From contig NZ_MAUE01000028.1 of the NCBI RefSeq assembly GCF_001702265.1, positions 95,504 through 159,503 of the forward strand: 64,000 nt of DNA, read 5' to 3'. Position 1 is the first letter of the stretch; every line of letters starts with the position of its first letter. A program made the position numbers and the translations under genes. The notes under the pieces are model-generated. The model had not been told where the DNA came from, did not search any database, and was given only the letters and a program-made list of their open reading frames with translations. The DNA comes from Pseudomonas aylmerensis (GTDB lineage: Bacteria; Pseudomonadota; Gammaproteobacteria; Pseudomonadales; Pseudomonadaceae). Below are positions 16,117 through 24,343 of this stretch, piece by piece.

Positions 16117-18767
16117 GCGACGTTCTCAACCATCTGGACATCGGCGGGCAGCGTTACGCCTATATCGATCTGCATAAACTGCTGACCCCGGTGCAGCTGC
16201 ATCGGCTGCCTTATTGCCTGCGCATCCTGCTGGAAAACATCGCCCGCTGTGCCCCGGCCTCATTGCCGTCGGTGCTGGCGCGAGCCACCGGCAGCGGGCC
16301 GGACTGCGAGGTGCCGTTCCAGCCCAACCGCCTGATGTTTCACGACACCACCTGCCTGCCGGCCCTGGCGGACTTTGCCGGCATGCGTGATGTGGTCGCG
16401 GAACTGGGTGGCGACCCGACGGCGGTGAACCCGGCGATCCCGGCCGTGTTGACCATCGACCACTCGGTGATTGTCGAGCACTACGCCGAAGCCGGCGCGG
16501 TGGACGCCAACCTCGACATCGACTTTCGCCGCAACAGCGAGCGCTACCGGTTTATCAAATAGGCCGAGGCCAGCCTGGACAACTTCAAGGTGATCCCGCC
16601 GGGGACGGGGATCATCCACCAGATGAACATGGAATCCATCGCCCAGGTGGTATGGGAAAGCCCGACCGCCGGGGGTGGCGTGCTGCTGCACCCGGACTGC
16701 ATGGTTGCCACCGACAGCCATACGCCGATGATCAATGCCATCGGCGTGCTGGGCTGGGGCGTGGGCGGGCTCGAAGGGCAGGCGGCGATGCTCGGTGAGC
16801 CGGTGCCGATTGCCTTTCCCCAGGTCGTGGGGGTTCGCGTCAGCAATGCCTTGCGGGCCGGTGTGACGGCGACGGACCTGGCATTGAGCGTGACCGAGTT
16901 GCTACGCCAGCGCAGCATGGTAGGCAAGTTTGTCGAGTTCACCGGGCCGGGGCTGGCGTCGTTGAGTTGGGCGGCGCGGGGCACCGTGGCGAACATGGCG
17001 CCGGAGTATGGCGCGACGGTAGTGTTTTTCCCGTTTGATGACGAGACCCTTGCCTACCTGGAATTGAGTGCGCGGCCGGCGCCATTGTTGGCCAAGGTGT
17101 CGACCTATATGGCGGCACAGTCGCTGTGGCGCCAGGCCGGCGAGCCCGAGCCGCAGTTCGATGAACTGATCGAGCTGGACTTGGCCCGGATTGAACCCAG
17201 TGTGGCCGGGCCACACCAACCCCATCAGCGCCAGTCGCTGGCGCAGGCGGGCGCCTCGTTTCATCAGCATGTGCACGCTGAGGCCGGGCAGCAATTCTTC
17301 GAGCCGTCCTTTGAAGCACCGTTGACCCACGGCGCGGTGGTAATGGCGGCGATCACCAGTTGCACCAACACGGCCAACCCGGCGCAGATGATCCAGGCCG
17401 GATTGCTGGCACGTCGTGCACGGGCACGTGGCGTGGGGCGCAAGCCCTGGGTGAAGACTTCGCTGTCGCCGGGTTCGCGGGTGGTGGCGGACTATCTGGA
17501 TGCGGCGGGTTTGTTGGAGGATTTTGCGGCGCTGGGCTTCGACCTGGCGGGCTTTGGCTGCATGACCTGTATCGGCAATTCCGGAAGCCTGGAGGCCCAT
17601 GTGGAGGCCTTTGCCGAGCAAGGCCTCAAGGGGGTGGTGGTGCTGTCGGGCAATCGCAATTTCGAAGGACGGGTCAACCCCAAAGTCCCCGCCGGGTACC
17701 TGGCCTCGCCGGCGCTGTGCGTGGCCTATGCGATTGCCGGGAGCATTGATATCGACCTGTCCAGCAGTCCGCTGGCGTTGGATGCCCAAGGCACGCCGGT
17801 GTATCTGGAGGAGCTGATGCCCAGTGATGCCGAGGTGGCGGCGCACGTGGCGCAGGTGGTGCGCCCGGTGTTGTTCCAGCAACGCAGTGAACTGCTCTGG
17901 CAGGGCACGCCGCACTGGCAGGCGCTGGAGGCCGACGCCAGCGTGAGATTTGCCTGGAACCCGGATTCCACCTATTTGCGCCGCCCGCAGTACCTGGCGC
18001 AGGTGCCGCCCGTGCCGGCGGCGCGCCTGTCGGTGCGCAACGCGAGGGCGTTGGTGGTGCTTGGTGATAACGTCACCACGGACCATATTTCACCGGCGGG
18101 CACCATCCCTTCCGAGAGCCTGGCCGGTGCCTGGCTGCGCGAAAGGGGGGAGGCCGAGGCGGATTTAAACCAGTACTCGACACGGCGCAGCAACCACGAA
18201 GTGATGGTGCGCGGGGCCTTCACCAACCCGCGCTTGAACAACCTGCTGGATCCGACACAAACACCACGCCGAGGTGTGTGGGCGTGGAATGCCGACCACA
18301 CGGACTACCAGCCGTTGTACCTGGCCGCGCAGAGCTACGCCGGCACGCCCACCGTGCTGTTTGCCGGGAGCAACTACGGCGCCGGTTCCAGCCGGGATTG
18401 GGCGGCGAAGGTGCTGAGCCTGTTGGGGATCAAGGCGGTGGTGGCGCGCAGTATCGAGCGCATTCATCGCAGTAACCTGATCGGCATGGGCGTGTTGCCG
18501 TTGGTGTTCAGCGCCGGGACGACGGTGCAGGACCTGGCGCTGGATGGCAGCGAGCGCTTGACGTTCCTGGGGCTGGAACACCTGCAGGTTGGCGAGAACC
18601 AGATCACCCTGCAGATCGATCGCGCCGATGGCCGTGTTGTCACGCACCGGCTGGTTTTGCGCCTCGACTCGTTGCAAGAGCTTGGGTACCTTGAGCACGG
18701 CGGTGTGCTGCCGTTTGTGATCCGCAAGACCGTGCAACGAACCCGCCCAGGAGCGCTCGATGATTGA
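16113..18767 (+). pseudogene. acnA: AcnA-type aconitase interrupted by one in-frame TAG
   Basis: The frame from ATG 16113 to TGA 18765-18767 would encode 884 residues, the normal AcnA length, but codon 150 (16560-16562) is TAG. Homologous aconitases have Trp here (pattern F-[LI]-[RK]-W), so a single G-to-A change TGG to TAG explains it. Everything else looks intact. The iron-sulfur ligands are C417 (SCTNT), C483 and C486 (CMTC), with the same spacing as E. coli AcnA. TDSHTPM and the C-terminal GSSRDW swivel-domain motif are also present. A restart after the stop (GTG 16590 or ATG 16623) would lack the N-terminal domain. It is coupled to the aminotransferase (ATGA) and overlaps the next gene by 8 bp. 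The lesion may be a recent mutation, suppressed in vivo, or a sequencing error. It is probably a second, pathway-specific aconitase. Confidence 0.88.
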
Positions 18768-19473
18768 TCCCGCTGTACTGCAACAACTGGCCCCCGATGG
18801 CGTGCTGCGTGCCGCCATCAACTTCGGCAACCCGGTGCTGGCGCAACGCGGCGCGGGCGGTGAGCCACAGGGGGTGTCCGTGGCGTTGGCCAAGGCCTTG
18901 GCTGAAGAGCTGGGTGTCGAGTTGGCGCTGATCACCTTCGAGGCGGCGGGCAAGGTCTTTGCTGCGCTGGCCGAGGATGCCTGGCGCGTGGCGTTCCTGG
19001 CCATCGAGCCGGTACGTGAGCAGGAGATCGCGTTCAGCGCACCTTACGTGGCGATCAAGGGCACCTACCTCGTGGCGACGGATTCGCCCTTTACCCACAT
19101 CGCCCAATTGGATGCAGCGGGTCGACGCATCGCCGTCGGCCAAGGCGCAGCCTACGACCTGTACCTGAGCCGTACGGTGGCGCATGCCGAGCTGGTACGG
19201 GCGCCTACGTCGGCAGCAGCGGTGGACTGGTTTATCGCGCAAGGTCTGGATGCGGCGGCGGGGGTGCGGGACTTTCTGCGCACCCGGGTGAGCGCGCAAT
19301 GGCGCCTGGTCGAGGATGACTTCATGACCATCCGCCAAGCCATGGCGGTACCGGTGGCGCATGCAGCCGCTGCCGCGTTCGTCAGGTCCTTTGTCGAACG
19401 GCAGAAAGAGAAGGGTGTGGTAAAGCGAGGTCTCGAGGCCAGCGGGCAGAGCGCTGAATTACAGGCGACGTAG
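18760..19473 (+). CDS. Family-3 solute-binding-like protein without a signal peptide
   Basis: A 237-residue protein with the bacterial family-3 amino-acid-binding fold. Visible features are VLRAAINFGNPVLA at the start, GVSVALAKALAEELGVELAL, and IAFSAPYVAIKGTYLV in the middle. It begins MIDPAVLQQL with no hydrophobic leader, so it should stay in the cytoplasm, unlike normal transport receptors. The start is fixed by AGGAG at 18749-18753. It overlaps the aconitase gene by 8 bp, which implies translational coupling. It may be a cytoplasmic binding or cyclohydrolase-like enzyme of the pathway instead of a transporter part. No transporter genes for this family are nearby. Confidence 0.75.
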   Translation: MIDPAVLQQLAPDGVLRAAINFGNPVLAQRGAGGEPQGVSVALAKALAEELGVELALITFEAAGKVFAALAEDAWRVAFLAIEPVREQEIAFSAPYVAIKGTYLVATDSPFTHIAQLDAAGRRIAVGQGAAYDLYLSRTVAHAELVRAPTSAAAVDWFIAQGLDAAAGVRDFLRTRVSAQWRLVEDDFMTIRQAMAVPVAHAAAAAFVRSFVERQKEKGVVKRGLEASGQSAELQAT

Positions 19474-19821
19474 AAAGGATTTGACGATGTGCCGGGTGGC
19501 GTCGGTGGTGTCCAGTTCATCCACGGCGCCATAGGCGTACCACTGGCAATCGATGATTTCGTTGCACGGCCGCGCGTCGGCGATGTTCACCACCGAGGCC
19601 TCGAACACATGGTGTACGGTGTCGCGGGCCTTGAGCTCCTGCAGATACAGCAAGCCGTCCACATTCAACCCGGTTTCTTCTTCCAGCTCGCGTTCGGCCG
19701 CGCCGACCGGGCGCTCGTTCCGTTCGACCTTGCCGCCCGGCAATGCCCATTTTGACCTGGCCTTGCGCACGAAGAGGATATGTCCCTCGTGTTCGCAAAT
19801 GACCGTTGCGCGTATTTTCAT
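19459..19821 (-). CDS. Nudix hydrolase
   Basis: A 120-residue pyrophosphohydrolase. The Nudix box is complete: it runs from GKVERNE through REL to EEETGL, fitting G-x5-E-x7-REU-x-EE-x-G-U. The start at 19821 (MKIRATVICEHEGHI) has a GGGGG stretch upstream. It resembles small house-cleaning Nudix enzymes for modified nucleotides or nucleoside diphosphate derivatives, but the substrate cannot be read. It converges on the preceding gene with a 15-bp overlap, which marks the end of the catabolic island. Confidence 0.82.
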   Translation of the reverse strand: MKIRATVICEHEGHILFVRKARSKWALPGGKVERNERPVGAAERELEEETGLNVDGLLYLQELKARDTVHHVFEASVVNIADARPCNEIIDCQWYAYGAVDELDTTDATRHIVKSFLRRL

Positions 19822-19948
19822 CGTCTGTGCCCCCGCAGTGGGATGAATGTCATAAAAGTGTAATGCAAATGTCATGCTAAGTGGTTATGGCGTACCGGGT
19901 TGGGGATGTGGATACTGCCTGATTGATGAAAACGGACGAGGACAACAG

Positions 19949-20929
19949 ATGAACACCGTACGTTGGGGCATGATCGGCTGTGGCAGTGTCACTGAACTGA
20001 AGAGTGGACCCGCCTTCTATAAAGCGCCAGGTTCGGCGCTGGTCGCCGTGATGGGGCGCCGCGAGGCAGCCGTGCGCGATTATGCGGCGCGCCATGGCAT
20101 TGCCCGTTTCTATACCGACGCCCAGGCACTGATCGACGACCCTGAAGTGGACGCGGTGTATATCGCCACACCGCCCGACAGCCACCTCGAGTACAGCCTG
20201 ATGGTGGCGGCGGCCGGCAAGCATTGCTGTGTCGAGAAGCCCATGTCGCTGAATGCCGAGCAGAGCGCGTTGATGCAGCGCACGTTCGAACGGGCCGGGC
20301 TGCACCTGTTTGTCTCCTACTATCGTCGCTCGCTGCCGCGCTTCCAGCAGGTACGCGAGTGGCTGCAGGCGGGACGCATCGGCCAACTGCGCCACCTGAC
20401 CTGGACCTTGTGCAAGCCTCCGGGGGCCGACGACGCCAGCGCCGCCAACTGGCGCACCGACCCACTGATTGCCGGTGGCGGTTACTTTGCCGACCTGGCC
20501 AGTCACGGCTTTGACTTGTTCCAGTACCTGGCCGGGGATATCGTCGAGGTCTCGGGCTTTACCGCGCGCCAGGCCGGGCGCTATGCGGCGGAAGATGCAG
20601 TGACGGCCTGCTGGACCTTTGGCTCGGGCGCCCTGGGCATGGGCTGCTGGAACTTCGTCGCGGACCGCAAGGAAGACCGCGTCGAGCTGATCGGCAGCCG
20701 TGGTCGCATTCAGTTCTCGGTGTTCGAAGACCAGCCGCTGCGCCTGGAAGCCGAGACCCAGGAAGTGCTCGAAGTACCGTGCCACGCGCATATCCAGTGG
20801 CACCACGTGCTGGCGATGAATGCACACATTCGCGGCGAGGCCGAGCATCCTTCGCTGGCCATCGAGGCGTTGAAGACTGATCGGATTCTGGACAAGGTGC
20901 TATTACGCAACCCCCACCATCCTGGGTAG
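19949..20929 (+). CDS. Gfo/Idh/MocA-family oxidoreductase
   Basis: NAD(P)-dependent dehydrogenase of 326 residues. The Rossmann motif lies at the start (WGMIGCGSVTE), and the family EKP signature is CVEKPMSLN at about residue 94. The C-terminal half is the usual alpha/beta substrate domain. Members oxidise or reduce sugars, inositols and related polyols. No sugar transporter or kinase is adjacent, so the substrate is unknown. The start at 19949 has GAGGAC upstream. Confidence 0.82.
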   Translation: MNTVRWGMIGCGSVTELKSGPAFYKAPGSALVAVMGRREAAVRDYAARHGIARFYTDAQALIDDPEVDAVYIATPPDSHLEYSLMVAAAGKHCCVEKPMSLNAEQSALMQRTFERAGLHLFVSYYRRSLPRFQQVREWLQAGRIGQLRHLTWTLCKPPGADDASAANWRTDPLIAGGGYFADLASHGFDLFQYLAGDIVEVSGFTARQAGRYAAEDAVTACWTFGSGALGMGCWNFVADRKEDRVELIGSRGRIQFSVFEDQPLRLEAETQEVLEVPCHAHIQWHHVLAMNAHIRGEAEHPSLAIEALKTDRILDKVLLRNPHHPG

Positions 20930-20965
20930 TCGCGATAAAAAAGGTTTTTTTCAAGGAATAGGCCG

Positions 20966-21595
20966 ATGAAATACTGGATGGTGGTGTGGCTGGTGCTGGC
21001 GACCGGCGCAGTGGCGGCCCCGCGTGAACAGGGCACGCCGGGGGAGTTTGATTTCTATGTGCTGTCGTTGTCGTGGTCGCCGACGTTTTGCCTGACGCAC
21101 CCGGACAACGAACAGTGCTCGGGCAAGGGCTACGGGTTTGTGCTGCACGGCCTGTGGCCGCAATACGCGCGAGGAGGGTGGCCAGCGAGCTGTGCGCCGC
21201 AGTCGTACCTGAGCCGGGAAGCAATGGACAAGGGCGCGACGTTGTTCCCCACGCGTGCGCTGCTCAAGCACGAATGGGCCAAGCATGGCACCTGCAGCGG
21301 GCTTGAACCGCTGGCGTACCTGGAAAAAACCGACGCGGCGTTGGGCGTGGTTGCCATTCCACACCAATTGCAGCCGTTCAACACACCGCCGTCCTTGCCG
21401 GCTCGCGAGATCGAGGCGCTGTTTCGCCAGAGCAACCCGCGCATGGGCAATCACGGTGTGGCGGTCATCTGCAAAGGCAAGGTGCTGTCGGAGGTGCGGG
21501 TGTGCCTGACCAAGGACCTGGCCTTCGCCGGCTGTCCGCGCAGTGTCAAAAGCCAGTGCCGCGAGGGTGAAATCCGCATTCCGGCCCAGCGCTAG
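20966..21595 (+). CDS. Secreted ribonuclease T2 family protein
   Basis: Endoribonuclease of 209 residues that cuts RNA through 2',3'-cyclic phosphates. A signal peptide covers about residues 1-18 (MKYWMVVWLVLATGAVAA). Both catalytic segments are intact: CAS1 HGLWPQY and CAS2 KHEWAKHGTC. Paired cysteines suggest periplasmic disulfides. It probably scavenges nucleotides from outside RNA. It is 36 bp downstream of the oxidoreductase gene, and its stop codon overlaps that of the convergent Rrf2 regulator by 4 bp. Confidence 0.88.
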   Translation: MKYWMVVWLVLATGAVAAPREQGTPGEFDFYVLSLSWSPTFCLTHPDNEQCSGKGYGFVLHGLWPQYARGGWPASCAPQSYLSREAMDKGATLFPTRALLKHEWAKHGTCSGLEPLAYLEKTDAALGVVAIPHQLQPFNTPPSLPAREIEALFRQSNPRMGNHGVAVICKGKVLSEVRVCLTKDLAFAGCPRSVKSQCREGEIRIPAQR

Positions 21596-22032
21596 GGCTG
21601 CATCGCCACGCGATAACGCTCATCAAAATCCTCGGCCAACTGCGCCAGGGTGACCTTGCCGAGGCGCTTCAACAGCAGCGCCTGGGCTTGTTCGAAGGCG
21701 TCGGTGAGCGCCGCGTTCACGGCCTGTTCCACCAGGCATTCCGGGTGATCGGTGGACAGTCCGATGGCGAAGATCGACGGCGTGCCCAAGGCGTTGTGAA
21801 TGTCCAGCAAGGTGATTTCACTCAAGGGCTTGCCCAGGCTCCAGCCGCCCTGATGGCCTTTTTCCGAGCGCACATACCCTTTTTCCTTGAGCAACCCGAG
21901 GGTGCGCCGTACCACCACCGGATTGGTGCCGAGCATCTGCGCGATGGTCTCCGAAGTCGCGCGTTCTTCATGGCGGCCCATATGGATCAGCACATGCAGC
22001 ATGCGCGACAGGCGCGTGTCGTTTCTCATCAA
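21592..22032 (-). CDS. Rrf2-family transcriptional regulator
   Basis: A 146-residue repressor-like protein with an N-terminal winged helix (TSETIAQMLGTNPVVVRRTLG). Only one cysteine is present (HPECLVEQA, about residue 99), so the three-cysteine iron-sulfur cluster of IscR is absent. It is closer to the YwnA-type branch, which may use a single redox-active cysteine. It is divergent from the TrxB-like gene, and the promoter between them carries palindromes. That makes control of that gene very likely. Confidence 0.85.
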   Translation of the reverse strand: MMRNDTRLSRMLHVLIHMGRHEERATSETIAQMLGTNPVVVRRTLGLLKEKGYVRSEKGHQGGWSLGKPLSEITLLDIHNALGTPSIFAIGLSTDHPECLVEQAVNAALTDAFEQAQALLLKRLGKVTLAQLAEDFDERYRVAMQP

Positions 22033-22091
22033 AAAACCTCAAGTCGATGCGCGCCAAAGTATCGTTCGTAACCTAAAAAGTTGCGAGAGTC

Positions 22092-22121
22092 TTGACGCGC
22101 TAATTTTACGTAACTTATGGT
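22092..22121 (+). promoter_or_regulatory. Promoter of the TrxB-like gene with an embedded operator
   Basis: A -35 TTGACG (22092-22097) and -10 TATGGT (22116-22121) are separated by 18 bp. The spacer contains the palindrome TTACGTAA (22106-22113), where a repressor would block polymerase. A second dyad CGTAAC-N7-GTTGCG at 22067-22085 lies toward the Rrf2 gene. Both share the GTAAC core, which suggests two sites for one regulator. Confidence 0.55.
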
Positions 22122-22173
22122 GTGTCGTGAAAGCGCGCGGATAACCGCGTGCACTCACCATAGGGTCACTCTC

Positions 22174-23058
22174 ATGATCTACGACGTGATTATTGTCGGC
22201 GGCAGCTACGCCGGTTTGTCAGCGGGCCTGCAATTGGCGCGGGCGCGGCGCCAGGTGCTGGTGATCGACGCGGGGCAGCGGCGCAACCGGTTTGCGGCCA
22301 CGTCCCACGGGTTTCTTGGGCAGGACGGCCAGTCGCCGCAGGCCATTGCCGCCGAAGGGCGCAGCCAGTTAATGGAGTACCCGACGGTCACCTGGGTGCA
22401 GGGCAGTGTGGTTCAGGCGACGGTAGAACCGCAGGGCTTCAGCCTGGGCACTGAATTCAACGGTACGTTCCAGGGCAAGCGCCTGATCCTGGCCACCGGC
22501 GTGGTCGACGAATTGCCCGCCATTGAAGGCCTGCAGGAGCGTTGGGGCACGCGGGTGTTCCATTGCCCTTACTGCCACGGCTATGAGCTGGACCAAGGCC
22601 GTATCGGTGTTCTCGCCACTTCTTCGCTGGCGATGCACCACGCATTGATGCTGCCGGACTGGGGCGCCACGACCTTGTTCACCAACGGCGTATTCACCCC
22701 GGATGCCGAGCAGCAGGCGCAGTTGGCGCGACGTGGGGTCAGTGTGCAAAGCGCCGGCGTACGGCGAATCAGCGGCGAGCGTGCCGACCTCGAACTGGAT
22801 GACGGCCAGGTGTTCAAGCTCGACGGTATCTTCACGATGTCGCGGACCCGGCTCAGCCCGTTGGCCGCGCAGTTGGGCTGTGCACTGGCCGATGGCCCCA
22901 GCGGCGCTTACCTGCACACCAACGACATGCGCCAGACCTCAGTGCCGGGCGTGTTTGCCTGTGGTGACGCGTCCCTCGCCGCCGGCTCCGTGGCGCTGGC
23001 CGTGGCCGAGGGTGTGCGCGCCGGGGTCGGCGCGCATTTTTCGCTGGTCAGCGGTTGA
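22174..23058 (+). CDS. NAD(P)/FAD-dependent oxidoreductase, thioredoxin-reductase-like
   Basis: A 294-residue flavoprotein. The FAD-binding Rossmann motif is IIVGGSYAGLSAG at the N-terminus, the redox pair is CPYC (HCPYCHGYEL, about residue 131), and the C-terminal FAD motif is VFACGDASLA. The length and CPYC pair fit the TrxB-like subfamily lacking the full NADPH-domain signature. The partner (thioredoxin, AhpF-like protein or a small molecule) is unknown. It is divergent from the Rrf2 regulator and is probably induced by redox stress. The 3' end overlaps the SDR gene tail-to-tail by 11 bp. Confidence 0.82.
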   Translation: MIYDVIIVGGSYAGLSAGLQLARARRQVLVIDAGQRRNRFAATSHGFLGQDGQSPQAIAAEGRSQLMEYPTVTWVQGSVVQATVEPQGFSLGTEFNGTFQGKRLILATGVVDELPAIEGLQERWGTRVFHCPYCHGYELDQGRIGVLATSSLAMHHALMLPDWGATTLFTNGVFTPDAEQQAQLARRGVSVQSAGVRRISGERADLELDDGQVFKLDGIFTMSRTRLSPLAAQLGCALADGPSGAYLHTNDMRQTSVPGVFACGDASLAAGSVALAVAEGVRAGVGAHFSLVSG

Positions 23059-23746
23059 GGTAGACCGGGCTGTCGGTGGACAGCGACGCCTTCACCGCGT
23101 GGGTCATGTCGGTGATCAACACTTCTTCGCGGTCCTCGCCCAGGGCTTGCAGGGTGAGGGCGACCACTTCCTGGGGCGTGCTTTTAGGCGCATGCACATC
23201 AGCGACCATGTCGGTGTCGATGTAGGCCGGGTGCACGCCGATCACCAGGGTGTTCTGCTCGCGCAACTCGCCGCGCAGGCCGTTGGTCAGCCCCCACTGG
23301 GCGGATTTCGAAGTGCTGTAGCCACCGGCGCCCGGCGGGCTCAGCCAGCTCAGCACCGAGAGGATATTGATCAGCGCGCCGCCGCCCTGTTTGGCCAGGA
23401 TCGGCGCAAAGGCACGGCTCAGGCGCAGGGTGCCGAAGGTGTTCACGTCAAAGTGCTGTTGCAGGTTTTCGACACTGTCTTCGGCCAGCAACGAACCGTA
23501 CTTCAGGAAGCCCGCATTGTTGATCACCACACTGACGTCCGCGCACTGCTCGGCGGCGTGCTGCACGCTGGCCGCGTCGGTGATGTCGAGGGCAATCGGG
23601 GTGCTGCCGGGAATGTCCACACTGCGCGGATCCCGCGCACCGGCGTAGACCTTGGCGGCGCCGGCTGCCAGCAGGGCGGTGACGAAGGCTTTACCCAGGC
23701 CGCGATTGGCGCCGCTGACCAATACCACTTTTCCACGAATATCCAT
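23048..23746 (-). CDS. Short-chain dehydrogenase/reductase
   Basis: A 232-residue NAD(P)-dependent SDR. The cofactor motif is SGANRGLGKAF at about residues 11-21, the NNAG motif lies mid-chain, and the catalytic pair is Y-S-T-S-K. The start MDIRGKVVLVSG at 23746 is preceded by TTGGAG at a good distance. It is divergent from an HxlR regulator gene with 105 bp between, a common pairing in which the regulator controls the enzyme. The substrate is unknown. Confidence 0.87.
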   Translation of the reverse strand: MDIRGKVVLVSGANRGLGKAFVTALLAAGAAKVYAGARDPRSVDIPGSTPIALDITDAASVQHAAEQCADVSVVINNAGFLKYGSLLAEDSVENLQQHFDVNTFGTLRLSRAFAPILAKQGGGALINILSVLSWLSPPGAGGYSTSKSAQWGLTNGLRGELREQNTLVIGVHPAYIDTDMVADVHAPKSTPQEVVALTLQALGEDREEVLITDMTHAVKASLSTDSPVYLNR

Positions 23747-23803
23747 GATGAACTCCAGGCTGCGAATTAGGTTTAATGATGAAACCGTTTTTATCCTGAG
23801 GCT

Positions 23804-23822
23804 GTTGGTCCTATAATGCAAC
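23804..23822. promoter_or_regulatory. Probable HxlR promoter and operator
   Basis: A perfect -10 TATAAT (23812-23817) lies inside the dyad GTTG-N11-CAAC (23804-23822), 30-48 bp upstream of the HxlR start codon. Repressor binding here would mask the -10, so autoregulation is plausible. The -35 is weak. Confidence 0.45.
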
Positions 23823-23851
23823 CAGATTTTTCAATGCCGGGAGGCCCGACG

Positions 23852-24280
23852 ATGAAACGCAAATGCCTGGAAGGCGATGGCTGCCCCGTTGCCCGTGCCC
23901 TGGACGTGGTGGGCGACTGGTGGACGCTGTTGATCATCCGCGATGCATTCGCCGGCGTGACGCGCTTCGGTGATTTCCAGAAGCACCTGGGCGTGGCTAA
24001 AAACATCCTTGCCACGCGCCTCAAGGACATGGTCGAGCAGGGCCTGCTGCAAACCAGCGAAGTCGGTGCGCGCAGTGAATATCAGCTGACCGACAAGGGC
24101 CGCGCGCTGATGCCGGTGCTGGTGACGCTGGCGCAGTGGGGGGAGGCGCACACGCAACCCGAACAGGCCGGCGCGCGCGTGCTGGATGCGCGCTCGCTCA
24201 AGCCGCTGCGCAAGGTCGAGATCCTGGCCGAGGATGGCCGGGTGCTGGGCCTCGACGATATCGTCACGCAGGTCAGCTAG
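23852..24280 (+). CDS. HxlR-family transcriptional regulator
   Basis: A 142-residue winged-helix regulator. The family opening CPVARALDVVGDWWTLLIIRDAF is unmistakable, with a conserved cysteine (about residue 10) that in HxlR/HypR relatives senses electrophiles or oxidants. The start at 23852 follows GGGAGG closely. A slightly longer start at 23834 is possible but would place the ribosome-binding site inside the gene. It is divergent from the SDR gene, its likely target. Confidence 0.87.
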   Translation: MKRKCLEGDGCPVARALDVVGDWWTLLIIRDAFAGVTRFGDFQKHLGVAKNILATRLKDMVEQGLLQTSEVGARSEYQLTDKGRALMPVLVTLAQWGEAHTQPEQAGARVLDARSLKPLRKVEILAEDGRVLGLDDIVTQVS

Positions 24281-24343
24281 GCGCGATTGCGGTCTATGTG
24301 ATCTGTGGGCGCGCAGTGAGTGCGCGCCGACAGGGGGCAGGGT

